From assembly GCA_964598695.1 (NCBI GenBank), contig CAZRDB010000005.1:1-59633 (forward strand): a stretch of 59,633 nt of DNA, in the 5' to 3' direction. Below, in pieces: positions 8,084 through 16,131 of this stretch. Source of the DNA: CAZRDB01 sp964598695 (GTDB taxonomy: Bacteria > Armatimonadota > Zipacnadia > UBA1398). Numbering within the stretch: position 1 is the stretch's first letter; every line of letters starts with the position of its first letter. The notes under the pieces are model-generated. The model searched no databases, was not told where the DNA came from, and worked only from the letters and a program-made list of their open reading frames with translations. A program made the position numbers and the translations under genes.

Positions 8084-10023
8084 TGAGCCGCTCGCGGGTT
8101 CCCCGCCAGTCACTGCGTCGCACCGCCGCTCCCGCACTCGCGGTCTGCGGTCTTGTCGCCGTGCTGGCGATGGCGCGGCCGTCGCCGACGGGGCTCGAGG
8201 GGGCGGGCCAGGCAGGGTCGGCCGAGAGTGCGGCCGCGGAGTCGTCGGCCCCGCAGTTCGGCGCCGTCGACCGGGTGCTCTCGGTCAACGGGCAGCCGGG
8301 GCAGACAGCCGTCCGCTTCCTGACCGTTCGGGGCACGCCGTGCCTCTCGACCGACATGCTCTCCCAGTACCTCGGCATCCGCTTCACGTGTGAGGAGGGC
8401 ACCGGGGTCATCGCGGCCGACTTCTTCGGCATGCGGGCGGTGGCGCGGCTGGGGAGCACGACGCTCGAGCACCCGCACGGCGCCCGCCAGCTCCCGTGCG
8501 CGCCGCTTGTGCAAGGCGACACGGTCGTTCTCCCCGTTCGGGCCCTGGCGGAGGCCTTCGGGATGCGCGTGACCGAGGACGACCGGCGGATGGACATCTC
8601 GATCGCGCCGGTGCGGATCGTGGCGGTGCGGTACGACGAGACGCCCGAGCGCTTCCGCACGGTGATCGAGCTGTCGGCGCCGACCCCGTTCTTCGCGGTC
8701 GCCGCGCCCTCCGTGATCTCCGTCGGCCTGATGACGCCGGGCGGTTTCGTCCCTCCCGAGCGCTCGACGACAATCCGGGACTCGCGCGGCGGGATCGCCG
8801 GGCAGGCGCCGCCCCCACGCATCGACATCCCGCTTGAGGGGGTGCTGAGCCGCGAGGTGAGCATCGAGAACCTCGCGGGCGGGCTGGTCCGGATCGGCGC
8901 CCACGGTCGTTACGGGGTCATCGGCCAGCAGTTCTTCACCCTCGCCGCCCCGGCGCGGATCGTGCTCGAGTTCCCCAAGATCTGGGATACGCAGCGCAGC
9001 GAGTCGATCCAGCAAGACCTGGAGGCGACCTGGTTCAACCTCGGCACCGCCGCGGGACCCGTGGTGGCCTACGCCGCCCTGGCGCGGGTGTCGCAGGGGC
9101 GGCTGACGGTGGGCGTGGGGCTCGGCGGGGAGTACTCCCACCAACGGAGCGGGCTCACTCGCATCGCCGCGGCCAACGGCGCGTTGGTCGCCGTCAACGG
9201 CGGCTACTTCGCCCCGGACACGGGCGACCCCATCGGCACGCTCATCGTCAACGGCGAGTGGGTGCGGTTCCCCTACCAGAACCGGACCGCGCTGCTCGTC
9301 GGCAAGGACGGCCGGCTCTCGATGGGCAATGTGGGAGCCCAGGGCCAGCTCACCATCGGGGGACGCGCGCTCAGCCTCAGTGGTCTCAACGAGTGGCTTC
9401 CCTCCTCCGGCGAGAGCGTCAAGGTCATCTCGCGGAAGTGGCGCGACTCGTGGCCCTGCGTCCCCGGCCAGGCCTGCGTGCAGGTGCGGCGTGGGGCCGT
9501 CACGCAGGTCGTCGCGCCCACGCAGCGGGTCGAGATCGCCACGCCGCCGGACGGCTACCTGATCGCCGGCCGCGGCGAGCAGACCGTGCGCTACCTCTCC
9601 GGCGTTCAGACGGGCACGGCCGTGCAGTTCTCGGCCTGGCTGGCGCCGTACGTCCCGGATGTCGTGTACGCCCTCGGCGGCGGGCCGCGGATCGTCCGTG
9701 ACGGAGGCTACTACAACACCGCGGGTGTCGAGGGCATCCCCGGAGACATCGCCCAGAGCCGGGCGCCCCGCACGGGGGTGGGGCTGACGGCCACCGGCGA
9801 CCTGCTGCTGGTGGTTGTGGACGGCCGCCAGCCGGGCTACAGTGTCGGCGTGACGCTCCCCGAACTCGCGCAGTTGCTGATCCGGCTCGGGGCGCGCGAC
9901 GCGATGTGCCTCGATGGCGGGGGCTCCTCGGAGCTGGTGCTGCAGGGGAGGCCCGCCAACCGGCCCTCCGACGGCGGGGAGCGCCCGGTGCCGAATGCCC
10001 TGGTCGTCGTGCCGCGCAGGTAG
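8083..10023 (+). CDS. Secreted phosphodiester glycosidase (NAGPA domain) with copper-amine-oxidase-N-like domain
   Basis: This protein of about 646 residues starts at ATG 8083 with a signal peptide (basic MSRSRVPRQSLRR then a hydrophobic run). Residues of about 60-165 resemble the copper amine oxidase N-terminal/stalk domain (VDRVLSVNGQP; VLPVRALAEAFGMRV), a wall- or matrix-associated module in Firmicutes and Armatimonadota. A beta-rich segment of about 150 residues follows. The C-terminal half is a phosphodiester glycosidase (NAGPA) domain, with VAVNGGYF, PRTGVGLT and CLDGGGSSELVL. The family cleaves N-acetylglucosamine-1-phosphodiester alpha-linkages; in bacteria this probably acts on surface glycopolymers. 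It is predicted to be extracytoplasmic. Confidence 0.88.
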   Translation: MSRSRVPRQSLRRTAAPALAVCGLVAVLAMARPSPTGLEGAGQAGSAESAAAESSAPQFGAVDRVLSVNGQPGQTAVRFLTVRGTPCLSTDMLSQYLGIRFTCEEGTGVIAADFFGMRAVARLGSTTLEHPHGARQLPCAPLVQGDTVVLPVRALAEAFGMRVTEDDRRMDISIAPVRIVAVRYDETPERFRTVIELSAPTPFFAVAAPSVISVGLMTPGGFVPPERSTTIRDSRGGIAGQAPPPRIDIPLEGVLSREVSIENLAGGLVRIGAHGRYGVIGQQFFTLAAPARIVLEFPKIWDTQRSESIQQDLEATWFNLGTAAGPVVAYAALARVSQGRLTVGVGLGGEYSHQRSGLTRIAAANGALVAVNGGYFAPDTGDPIGTLIVNGEWVRFPYQNRTALLVGKDGRLSMGNVGAQGQLTIGGRALSLSGLNEWLPSSGESVKVISRKWRDSWPCVPGQACVQVRRGAVTQVVAPTQRVEIATPPDGYLIAGRGEQTVRYLSGVQTGTAVQFSAWLAPYVPDVVYALGGGPRIVRDGGYYNTAGVEGIPGDIAQSRAPRTGVGLTATGDLLLVVVDGRQPGYSVGVTLPELAQLLIRLGARDAMCLDGGGSSELVLQGRPANRPSDGGERPVPNALVVVPRR

Positions 10024-10062
10024 GCGGGCGCACCGTCCCTCGGAGGGAGCCGTCAACCACAC

Positions 10063-11121
10063 ATGATGAGAGTGCGGAAGGGCAGCGTCGTTGCCGTCCT
10101 GCGCCCGCGTCCCGGCCTCGCGCGGCTGCGCGTCCTGATCGACGAGGTCGAGAGCCGCGCCTACGCGCTGCCGCCGTGGGATGCCGGCATCGAGGCAGGC
10201 GACGCGGTTCTGCTCAACACCACCGCCGCGGAGCTGGGCCTGGGCAGCTCGGAGGGCTCGCCCGTGCTGGCCAACCTCAGCCGGCCCGAGGCTGCCGACA
10301 CGCCGCTCGCGAACGAGATGAAGCTGCGGTACGCCGCCTGCCAAGTCGCGGCCGGCGCGACCCGCTCCGACCTCGCGACCGAGGAAGTCGACCTGCGCGG
10401 GACCCCCGTGGTCGTCACCGAGCTGCACAGCGCGCTGGCGCCGATGCTGGGCGCCCTGCGCCACACGGCCGGCGCCGCTCCGCGGGTCGCCTACGTGATG
10501 CCCGATTGGAACTCCCTGCCGCTCGCGCTGAGCGAGACCGTCGCCCGGGCGCGGGAGCTGGAGTGGCTGGCGCTGACGATCACCTGCGGCCACGCCTACG
10601 GTGGCGAGGTCGAGGCCGCCGGGGTGGCGTCGGGTCTGGCGCTGGCCGTCGAGCAGGGCTGCGACGCGGTACTGGTCATCGGCGGGCCGGGCCACCTCGG
10701 TGCACGGCAGCCGTTCGGCTTCTCGGGGACCGGCCAGGCCGAGGCGCTCCACCTGACCTGGGCTCTGGGGGGGACCCCGGTCTTCGCACCGCGGCTCAGC
10801 GAGGCCGATCCGCGCCCGCGCCACCAGGGGATCTCGCACCACACCCGCACGATCCTCGGCCGGTTGCTGTTGGCCGACGTGGCCGTCCCCATCCCCGCGG
10901 GACTCGCGGGCGGCTACGCCGGCGAGCTGCGGCAGCTCGCGGAGCGCACGGGAAGCGCGCTCCACCCGGTGTACCTGCCCGAGTACGAGCCGCTCTGCGA
11001 GGAGGCTGGCCTGTGCGTTGCCTCGATGGGGCGCGGCTGGGACCAGGACCGGCTGTACTTCGACACCGCGGCCGCGGCGGGCGCCTACGTCGGTGGTCTG
11101 CTGGCGGGTGCGCGCCGCTGA
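10063..11121 (+). CDS. DUF3866 family protein
   Basis: This soluble protein of about 352 residues belongs to DUF3866, whose function is unknown. Diagnostic stretches are GDAVLLNTTAAELGLGSSEG near residue 50 and ANEMKLRYAACQ near residue 86. The second ATG at 10066 is an equally good start. The only strong Shine-Dalgarno-like run, GGAGGG (10040-10045), is about 17 bases from the ATG and lies in a small TCCCT/AGGGA hairpin, so initiation may be inefficient or structured. In other bacteria DUF3866 genes commonly neighbour an ADP-ribose-type NUDIX gene, as here. Function is not assigned. Confidence 0.85.
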   Translation: MMRVRKGSVVAVLRPRPGLARLRVLIDEVESRAYALPPWDAGIEAGDAVLLNTTAAELGLGSSEGSPVLANLSRPEAADTPLANEMKLRYAACQVAAGATRSDLATEEVDLRGTPVVVTELHSALAPMLGALRHTAGAAPRVAYVMPDWNSLPLALSETVARARELEWLALTITCGHAYGGEVEAAGVASGLALAVEQGCDAVLVIGGPGHLGARQPFGFSGTGQAEALHLTWALGGTPVFAPRLSEADPRPRHQGISHHTRTILGRLLLADVAVPIPAGLAGGYAGELRQLAERTGSALHPVYLPEYEPLCEEAGLCVASMGRGWDQDRLYFDTAAAAGAYVGGLLAGARR

Positions 11122-11140
11122 GACGAGAGGGGGACGCCCC

Positions 11141-11710
11141 ATGCCGATGGAGCAGGACTGGCTGACCGAGGTGACGCTCGGCTCGCGCTGGGGGTTCGAG
11201 GGCCGGCTCGTGCGCGTGCGGATCGACGAGGTCCGTCTGCCGAACGGTCGCGAGAGCACCCGCGAGGTGATCGTCCACCCCGGCGCGGTCGCGATCGTCC
11301 CGCTGCACGAGGACGGGACGGTCACGCTGGTGCGCCAGTGGCGGCAGGCGGCCGGGAAGGCCCTGCTGGAGATCCCCGCGGGCACGCGTGAGCCGGACGA
11401 GGAGGCGAGTGCCTGTGCCCATCGCGAGCTGGCGGAAGAGGTTCGGCTGGCGGCCGGGTGCATGACGCCGCTGTTTGGCTCGTACCTCGCGCCCGGCTAC
11501 TCGAGCGAGCTACTGCACATGTTCCTGGCGACCGAGCTGACCCCGGCCGAGGGTGAGCCCGATGCCGACGAGGTGCTGGAGGTACGGCGCGTCCCGCTGG
11601 CCGAGGTCACCCGGATGGTGCTCGGCGGCGAGCTGCAGGACGCGAAGACGGTCTGCGGGGTGCTCCTCGCGGCGCACTGGTGGCAGGAGAACGGCCGGAC
11701 CGACGCATAG
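11141..11710 (+). CDS. NUDIX hydrolase, ADP-ribose pyrophosphatase type
   Basis: This 189-residue enzyme is predicted to hydrolyse ADP-ribose or related nucleoside diphosphate sugars. The NUDIX box is complete except for its last Gly: G-x5-E-x7-REL-A-EE within GTREPDEEASACAHRELAEE, followed by VRL rather than xGU. The N-terminal part (VRIDEVRLPNGRESTREVI, then VAIVPL) matches the ADP-ribose pyrophosphatase subfamily. The start is ATG 11141, seven bases after GAGAGGGGG. It sits 19 bases after DUF3866 and 27 bases before a metallo-beta-lactamase-fold gene. Confidence 0.88.
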   Translation: MPMEQDWLTEVTLGSRWGFEGRLVRVRIDEVRLPNGRESTREVIVHPGAVAIVPLHEDGTVTLVRQWRQAAGKALLEIPAGTREPDEEASACAHRELAEEVRLAAGCMTPLFGSYLAPGYSSELLHMFLATELTPAEGEPDADEVLEVRRVPLAEVTRMVLGGELQDAKTVCGVLLAAHWWQENGRTDA

Positions 11711-11737
11711 GCCCGGCGGCCCGGAAAGGCACGGCGG

Positions 11738-12598
11738 ATGGACGCGAACGGCGCGACACGCACACTGACGATCCTCGGCTCCGCGGCGGCGGAGGCCTTC
11801 CCCGGCCTCCACTGCGTCTGCGAGACCTGCCGCGAGGCCTGGCGCCGCGGCGGGAAGGACCTGCGCATGCGGACGGCCTACGACCTCGGGCCCGACCTGC
11901 GCGTCGACCTCGGCCCCGACACCTGCGCCCACATGCTGAGGCTCGGCCGCGACTTCTCGCGGCTGCGGCATCTGCTCGTCACCCACGACCACCACGACCA
12001 CTGGTGCCCGAACGAGCTGAGCTACCGGCGCAAGGGTTTCTGCGTCCTCCGCGACCTGCCGCCGCTGCGGGTCTACGGCACGGGCGAGTCGCTGGAGCAC
12101 TTGGTACGGGCGGCCGGCCCGCTCGAGGAGTTGCGGATCGAGGGCATCGAGGCGCGGCCGGGCGAGGTCCTCGCGCTGGAGGAGGGGCTCTCGGCGCTCC
12201 CCCTCGCCGCCGCGCACAAGGGCGGCAACGCGCTGAACTACGTGATCGAGGACCACGGCTGGACGCTCTTGCTGGCCAACGACACCGGTTGGTGGGAGGA
12301 GGAGACGTGGGAGACGATCGCGGGCCGGAGGCTCGACGTCGCGATCCTCGACTGCACCTACGGCCGGTACGACCAGCAGGGCGGCCACATGGGCGCGCCG
12401 GTGGTGATCCGGTTCGCGGAACGTCTGCGCGAGTTGGGCTGCCTGGGCGCGGGAGCGCGCGTCGTCGCCAACCACTTCAGCCACAACGGACACGCGCTCC
12501 ACGCCGATCTGGAGGCGATCCTCCACCCGGCCGGTATCGAGGTCGGCTACGACGGCATGGAGATCGCGGCGACCTCGGGAGGCGCAGAGAGGGAGTAG
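11738..12598 (+). CDS. Metallo-beta-lactamase-fold hydrolase, PqqB/PhnP-like
   Basis: This 286-residue cytoplasmic protein begins TILGSAAAEAFPGLHC, closely resembling the PqqB/PhnP start. It has the structural-zinc motif C-x-C-x2-C (Cys26, Cys28, Cys31). The metal-site motif HxHxDH is present as THDHHDHW (His83, His85, Asp87, His88), with further ligands likely in ANDTGWW, LDCTYG and ANHFSHNGH. PhnP cleaves cyclic phosphodiesters, and PqqB is a hydroxylase-type member in PQQ synthesis. Which activity applies here is unknown. It is followed after six bases by the deacetylase-like gene and then by a SPASM-domain protein, so the three probably work together. Confidence 0.8.
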   Translation: MDANGATRTLTILGSAAAEAFPGLHCVCETCREAWRRGGKDLRMRTAYDLGPDLRVDLGPDTCAHMLRLGRDFSRLRHLLVTHDHHDHWCPNELSYRRKGFCVLRDLPPLRVYGTGESLEHLVRAAGPLEELRIEGIEARPGEVLALEEGLSALPLAAAHKGGNALNYVIEDHGWTLLLANDTGWWEEETWETIAGRRLDVAILDCTYGRYDQQGGHMGAPVVIRFAERLRELGCLGAGARVVANHFSHNGHALHADLEAILHPAGIEVGYDGMEIAATSGGAERE

Positions 12599-12604
12599 AG
12601 GCAC

Positions 12605-14014
12605 GTGGGCACGGGGACCTATCTCGTCAACTACTGGGACACCGAGGACTACATCTCGCCGCCGGAGGCGGGCAGCGATGACATCATCCTGACGATCGGG
12701 CAGCTCGCCCGCGCGGCCGGTTTCCCGGCCTGCTTCCACATCATCGGAGACCGCGTGCGCAGCCTGGTGGGGCGGGGCCGCACCGACATCGTCGAGGAGC
12801 TGTCGCGCCACCACGATACGTCGCTCCACTACAGCCACGGCTCGCTGCACCCGACGACGGGCGAGCTGATGACCGCCTGCGACTGGGAGGACGGAGTCAC
12901 GGTCGCACTCCATCGCGAGCGACCCGGCTTCCGGCTCGTGGAGCGGACCTTCGGCCGCTGCCCAGCGCTGACCATGCACGGCACGACCTACGGGCCGCAG
13001 ATCCTTCGGGCCGCGGGGCTCGAGGGCAAGGCCTTCTGGCAGGTGGGCGTCAGCATCCCCGATGTCGATGCCTACTGGTTCTGCGAGTGCCTCTGCTTCG
13101 ACCCGCAGGCGCATGGGTCCCTCGACGGTCTGTTCCAGGACGACGCCCTGTTCGAGCCCGCGCTGGCCGATCTGGTCGCTCGGTTCGAGGCCCACCGGCG
13201 TGTGGACGGGCAGCTCGCGGCGGTCTGCGGCCATCCGCACCGGATCATCAATCAGGAGTTCGCCGACGTCTCGTTCTACGGCGGCGAGAATGCGCTGTTC
13301 GAGGACATCCGCGGTCCGATGCCGCTCACCGAGGCCGAGCGCCGGGTGGTCCACCGCAACCTCGACCGGATGCTCCGCACCCTCGCGGGGCTCGAGGGCT
13401 TCCGGGTCACGACGGTCTCCGAGCTGGTGCGACGCTTCTCGCAGCGTCCGGCCTCGTTCTCCCGAGAGACGCTCGCGGCGTTCGCCCGTCGCGCCGTGGA
13501 GGAGGGGGCTCCGGTCTACGCGACGGGCCTGACGGCCGGCGAAGGCCTGCTCGGGCTCGCCCAGAGCCTCGTCGAGCTGCGCGGGCAGGGCCGGATGCCC
13601 GCCGAGACCCTCCGCACGCCGGTGCTCGGGCCCCTGTCGATCCCGCGCTCCGAGCCGCAACCCGCGCGTCTGACCTGGGACGAGGTCGTCGACCTGGGAG
13701 CACGGGCACTGGCTCATGCACGGAGGAGCGGCCATCTGCCCGCCTCGTTGGCCGCGCACGGCGGCGAGGTCGGTCTGGGGAGCATTCTGCTCGCGCTCGC
13801 CGAGGCCTACCTGGGCGGGAGCTACGGAACGCCCGCGGAGATCGCCCTGCGTCCGGCCGCGCCGTGGCCGGCCGTCGCCGAGACGATGGAGCGGTGGACC
13901 AGCCAGGTGCCGAAGTGGCCGTGCCATAGCCCCGCGATGGACATGTCGCGGGTGCTGCAGTACAGCCGGCTGATGTCGTGGACGATCTGCCCCGCGTGGG
14001 AAGCGGAGGAGTAG
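12605..14014 (+). CDS. Polysaccharide-deacetylase-like protein with C-terminal extension
   Basis: This 469-residue protein begins at GTG 12605. Residues of about 1-270 look like a NodB/polysaccharide deacetylase-type barrel. WDTEDY near the N-terminus would supply the Asp pair, and LHYSHGSLHPTT would supply the metal-binding histidines. The C-terminal 200 residues have no family I recognise; they contain RLTWDEVVDLGARAL and a final segment rich in Trp and Met. No signal peptide is visible, so the substrate is probably intracellular. It is packed between the PqqB-like gene (six bases upstream) and the SPASM-like gene (four bases downstream). Deacetylase chemistry is an inference from motifs only. 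Confidence 0.65.
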   Translation: MGTGTYLVNYWDTEDYISPPEAGSDDIILTIGQLARAAGFPACFHIIGDRVRSLVGRGRTDIVEELSRHHDTSLHYSHGSLHPTTGELMTACDWEDGVTVALHRERPGFRLVERTFGRCPALTMHGTTYGPQILRAAGLEGKAFWQVGVSIPDVDAYWFCECLCFDPQAHGSLDGLFQDDALFEPALADLVARFEAHRRVDGQLAAVCGHPHRIINQEFADVSFYGGENALFEDIRGPMPLTEAERRVVHRNLDRMLRTLAGLEGFRVTTVSELVRRFSQRPASFSRETLAAFARRAVEEGAPVYATGLTAGEGLLGLAQSLVELRGQGRMPAETLRTPVLGPLSIPRSEPQPARLTWDEVVDLGARALAHARRSGHLPASLAAHGGEVGLGSILLALAEAYLGGSYGTPAEIALRPAAPWPAVAETMERWTSQVPKWPCHSPAMDMSRVLQYSRLMSWTICPAWEAEE

Positions 14015-14018
14015 GGCC

Positions 14019-14981
14019 ATGGGCGGCCATGTGCTGAGCCTCGAGGTCGAGCTGTCGCCCGCGACGGCCTCCTCGATGCGGGCGCTGCTGCGCGCGGCCC
14101 ACGCGCTGGGGGCCCGAAGCCTGCGGCTGCGGGCGAGCGAGGCGGCCTCGGAGGGCGAGGCGCTGCTCGAGGCGATCTGGGCGGGCGGCGAGGCGGGGAT
14201 GGCAGTCGTCGTGGCGCTCTCCGGCTCCGAGCCCACCGACCTCGTCGGACGCCTCGCGGGCCTGCCCCGAGGGGCGGCCGGGGGGCTCCGGGAGATCGCG
14301 GTGACCCTCGACGGCGGGGAGGCCGAGACTCACGACTCCGTCCACGGGGCGGGCTCCTACGCGCGTGCGGTGGCGCTGCTGCTGCTCGCGTCGGCCCACG
14401 GGATCGAGACCTCGGTCGAGAGCACGCTGCACGCGCCGAGCCTCGAGGGGCTGGAGGGGTTGGTCCGGCGCGCCCGGCGTTGCGGCGCGGCGCGGATCGT
14501 GCTGGCCGCCCCGATCCCCACGCGCGCGCTGGTGGGCTCCGGCCGGATGCCCGCGCCGGGCGATCTGGCCGCAGTCGGCCGCCGTCTCGGGTGGCTGGAG
14601 GAGATCTACGCGATCCGGGTGGAATGCGACCTCTCGCTGGCCGCCGAGACCGCGTACGTCGTCTGCCCCCCGCTGCAAGGGACGGCGCTCGCCGTCGACC
14701 GGCTCGGGCGGCCGGTCTTCTGCCCCCGGCTCGCGGAGCACGGCGAGGGTGCGGCGCCGACCGCCGCTTCGGGCACCGATCCGGCCGACGCGCTCGCCGG
14801 GTTCCTCGACCACGCGAACACGCTCCTGGCCTGGCGCGCGGGCCTCGTGCGGGCGGGTTGGGCGCCGGGCGATGCCGTGCTGTACCCGTGCGGCCTCTGC
14901 GCCGCACGCCACGGCCTGCTCGGGTGGCTGCGCGAGCACCCCGAAAGCCCCTGGGCGCGGCTGCTCGAGGCGGCCCTGTAG
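14019..14981 (+). CDS. Radical-SAM/SPASM-like protein lacking the CX3CX2C cluster motif
   Basis: This 320-residue protein has the layout of PqqE/MoaA-type SPASM enzymes. LSLEVELS stands where LxxEIT normally precedes the cluster motif. Strand and helix features follow (EIAVTLDGGEAETHDSVHG, HGIETSVESTLHAPSLEGLEGL, RIVLAAPIPT). The C-terminal SPASM-like segment has Cys216, Cys235 (GTALAVDRLGRPVFCP), Cys291 and Cys294. The first cysteine in the chain is residue 155, so the three cysteines that bind the SAM-cleaving 4Fe-4S cluster are absent and classical radical chemistry is unlikely. It may be a partner or peptide-recognition subunit, or may have another TIM-barrel role. Homology is by eye. Confidence 0.6.
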   Translation: MGGHVLSLEVELSPATASSMRALLRAAHALGARSLRLRASEAASEGEALLEAIWAGGEAGMAVVVALSGSEPTDLVGRLAGLPRGAAGGLREIAVTLDGGEAETHDSVHGAGSYARAVALLLLASAHGIETSVESTLHAPSLEGLEGLVRRARRCGAARIVLAAPIPTRALVGSGRMPAPGDLAAVGRRLGWLEEIYAIRVECDLSLAAETAYVVCPPLQGTALAVDRLGRPVFCPRLAEHGEGAAPTAASGTDPADALAGFLDHANTLLAWRAGLVRAGWAPGDAVLYPCGLCAARHGLLGWLREHPESPWARLLEAAL

Positions 14982-14999
14982 GCGAGCCCCGGTCGCGCG

Positions 15000-16097
15000 C
15001 TACGCCCCGCGCGCGTACTTCTCGCTGAGCAGCCGACGGAAGTTGTCGTGATCGCCCGCCTTGAGGAGCGCCTCGTCCTGCGTGATCAGCCCGCGCACCA
15101 CGAGCCCGGCGAGCGCATCGTCCATCGTCTGCATCCCCTGCGCGCGGTTGATCTCCATCACCTGGTGGATCTGGAAGCTCTTGCCGTCGCGGATCAGGGC
15201 CCGGACGGCGGCCGTGACGATCAGGATCTCGCAGGCGACGGTTCGGCCGACGCCGGTGGCGCGGGGGACCAGCTGCTGGGAGATGACGCCCTGGAGCACG
15301 CCGGCGAGCTGGACCCGGACCTGCTCCTGTTGGTTGGGCGGGAAGACGTCGATGATGCGGTCGATCGTGTTGGGGGCCGAGTTGGTGTGGAGGGTCGAGA
15401 AGACGAGGTGGCCGGTCTCGGCGACGGTCAGGGCGGCCTCGATGGTCTCCATGTCGCGCATCTCGCCGATGAGGACCACGTCGGGGTCCTCGCGGAGAAC
15501 GGAGCGGAGGGCCGCGAAGTAGGAGTAGGTGTCCTTGCCCAGCTCGCGCTGGTTGATCATCGCCTTGCCGTGGCGGTGGACGAACTCGATCGGGTTCTCG
15601 ATGGTCATGATGTGGCAGTTGCGGTTGAGGTTGAGGTCGTGGATCATCGTCGCCAGCGTCGTCGACTTGCCCGAACCGGTCGGCCCCGTCACGAGCACCA
15701 GCCCGCGGGGCAGGCTCGTGAGGTAACGGAGGACGTCGGTGTGCGGGAGGTCCATCTCCTCCATGGTCGGGATCCGGTCGGCGATGACGCGCATCGCCGC
15801 TCCGACGGAGCCGCGCTGGCGGTAGACGTTGAAGCGGAAGCGGCTGAGCCCCTTCACGCCGTAGGAGAAGTCGAGTTCGCGCGTCTCCTCAAACTGCTCG
15901 ATCTCGCGGTCCTGCAGGGCGGCGTAGACCAGCCGCTGGCAGTCGAACTCCGTGCAGGCTTCGTAGTCGAGGGGGCGCAGCACACCGTCGACACGGACCA
16001 TCGGCGGGAGCCCGACGGTGAGGTGGAGGTCGGAGCCTCCCCGCTCGACGCACTCGGTGAGCAGGTCGTCGATATGGACCTCACGCAGTTCTCCCAT
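15000..16097 (-). CDS. pilT: Type IV pilus retraction ATPase PilT
   Basis: This 365-residue hexameric motor ATPase powers pilus retraction (twitching, DNA uptake). It shows the PilT N-terminal domain (SDLHLTVGLPPMVRVDG), Walker A GPTGSGKST, Asp-box IENPIEF, Walker B VVLIGEMRD, His-box VFSTLHTN, and a C-terminal AVRALIRDGKSFQI matching the AIRNLIRE motif needed for retraction. Its length is typical. AGGGA lies seven bases before the ATG at 16097. It is 34 bases downstream of pilB on the same strand and convergent with the SPASM-like gene. Confidence 0.96.
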   Translation of the reverse strand: MGELREVHIDDLLTECVERGGSDLHLTVGLPPMVRVDGVLRPLDYEACTEFDCQRLVYAALQDREIEQFEETRELDFSYGVKGLSRFRFNVYRQRGSVGAAMRVIADRIPTMEEMDLPHTDVLRYLTSLPRGLVLVTGPTGSGKSTTLATMIHDLNLNRNCHIMTIENPIEFVHRHGKAMINQRELGKDTYSYFAALRSVLREDPDVVLIGEMRDMETIEAALTVAETGHLVFSTLHTNSAPNTIDRIIDVFPPNQQEQVRVQLAGVLQGVISQQLVPRATGVGRTVACEILIVTAAVRALIRDGKSFQIHQVMEINRAQGMQTMDDALAGLVVRGLITQDEALLKAGDHDNFRRLLSEKYARGA

Positions 16098-16131
16098 GGT
16101 CCGGTCCCTTCGGTCGTGGCGGTCGGCGGCC

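Noticed and set aside
8110..11463. A 1,117-codon minus-strand open frame opposite the phosphodiester glycosidase and DUF3866 genes
   Set aside because: The composition is typical of antisense GC-rich frames and the plus-strand genes have conserved motifs and ribosome binding sites.
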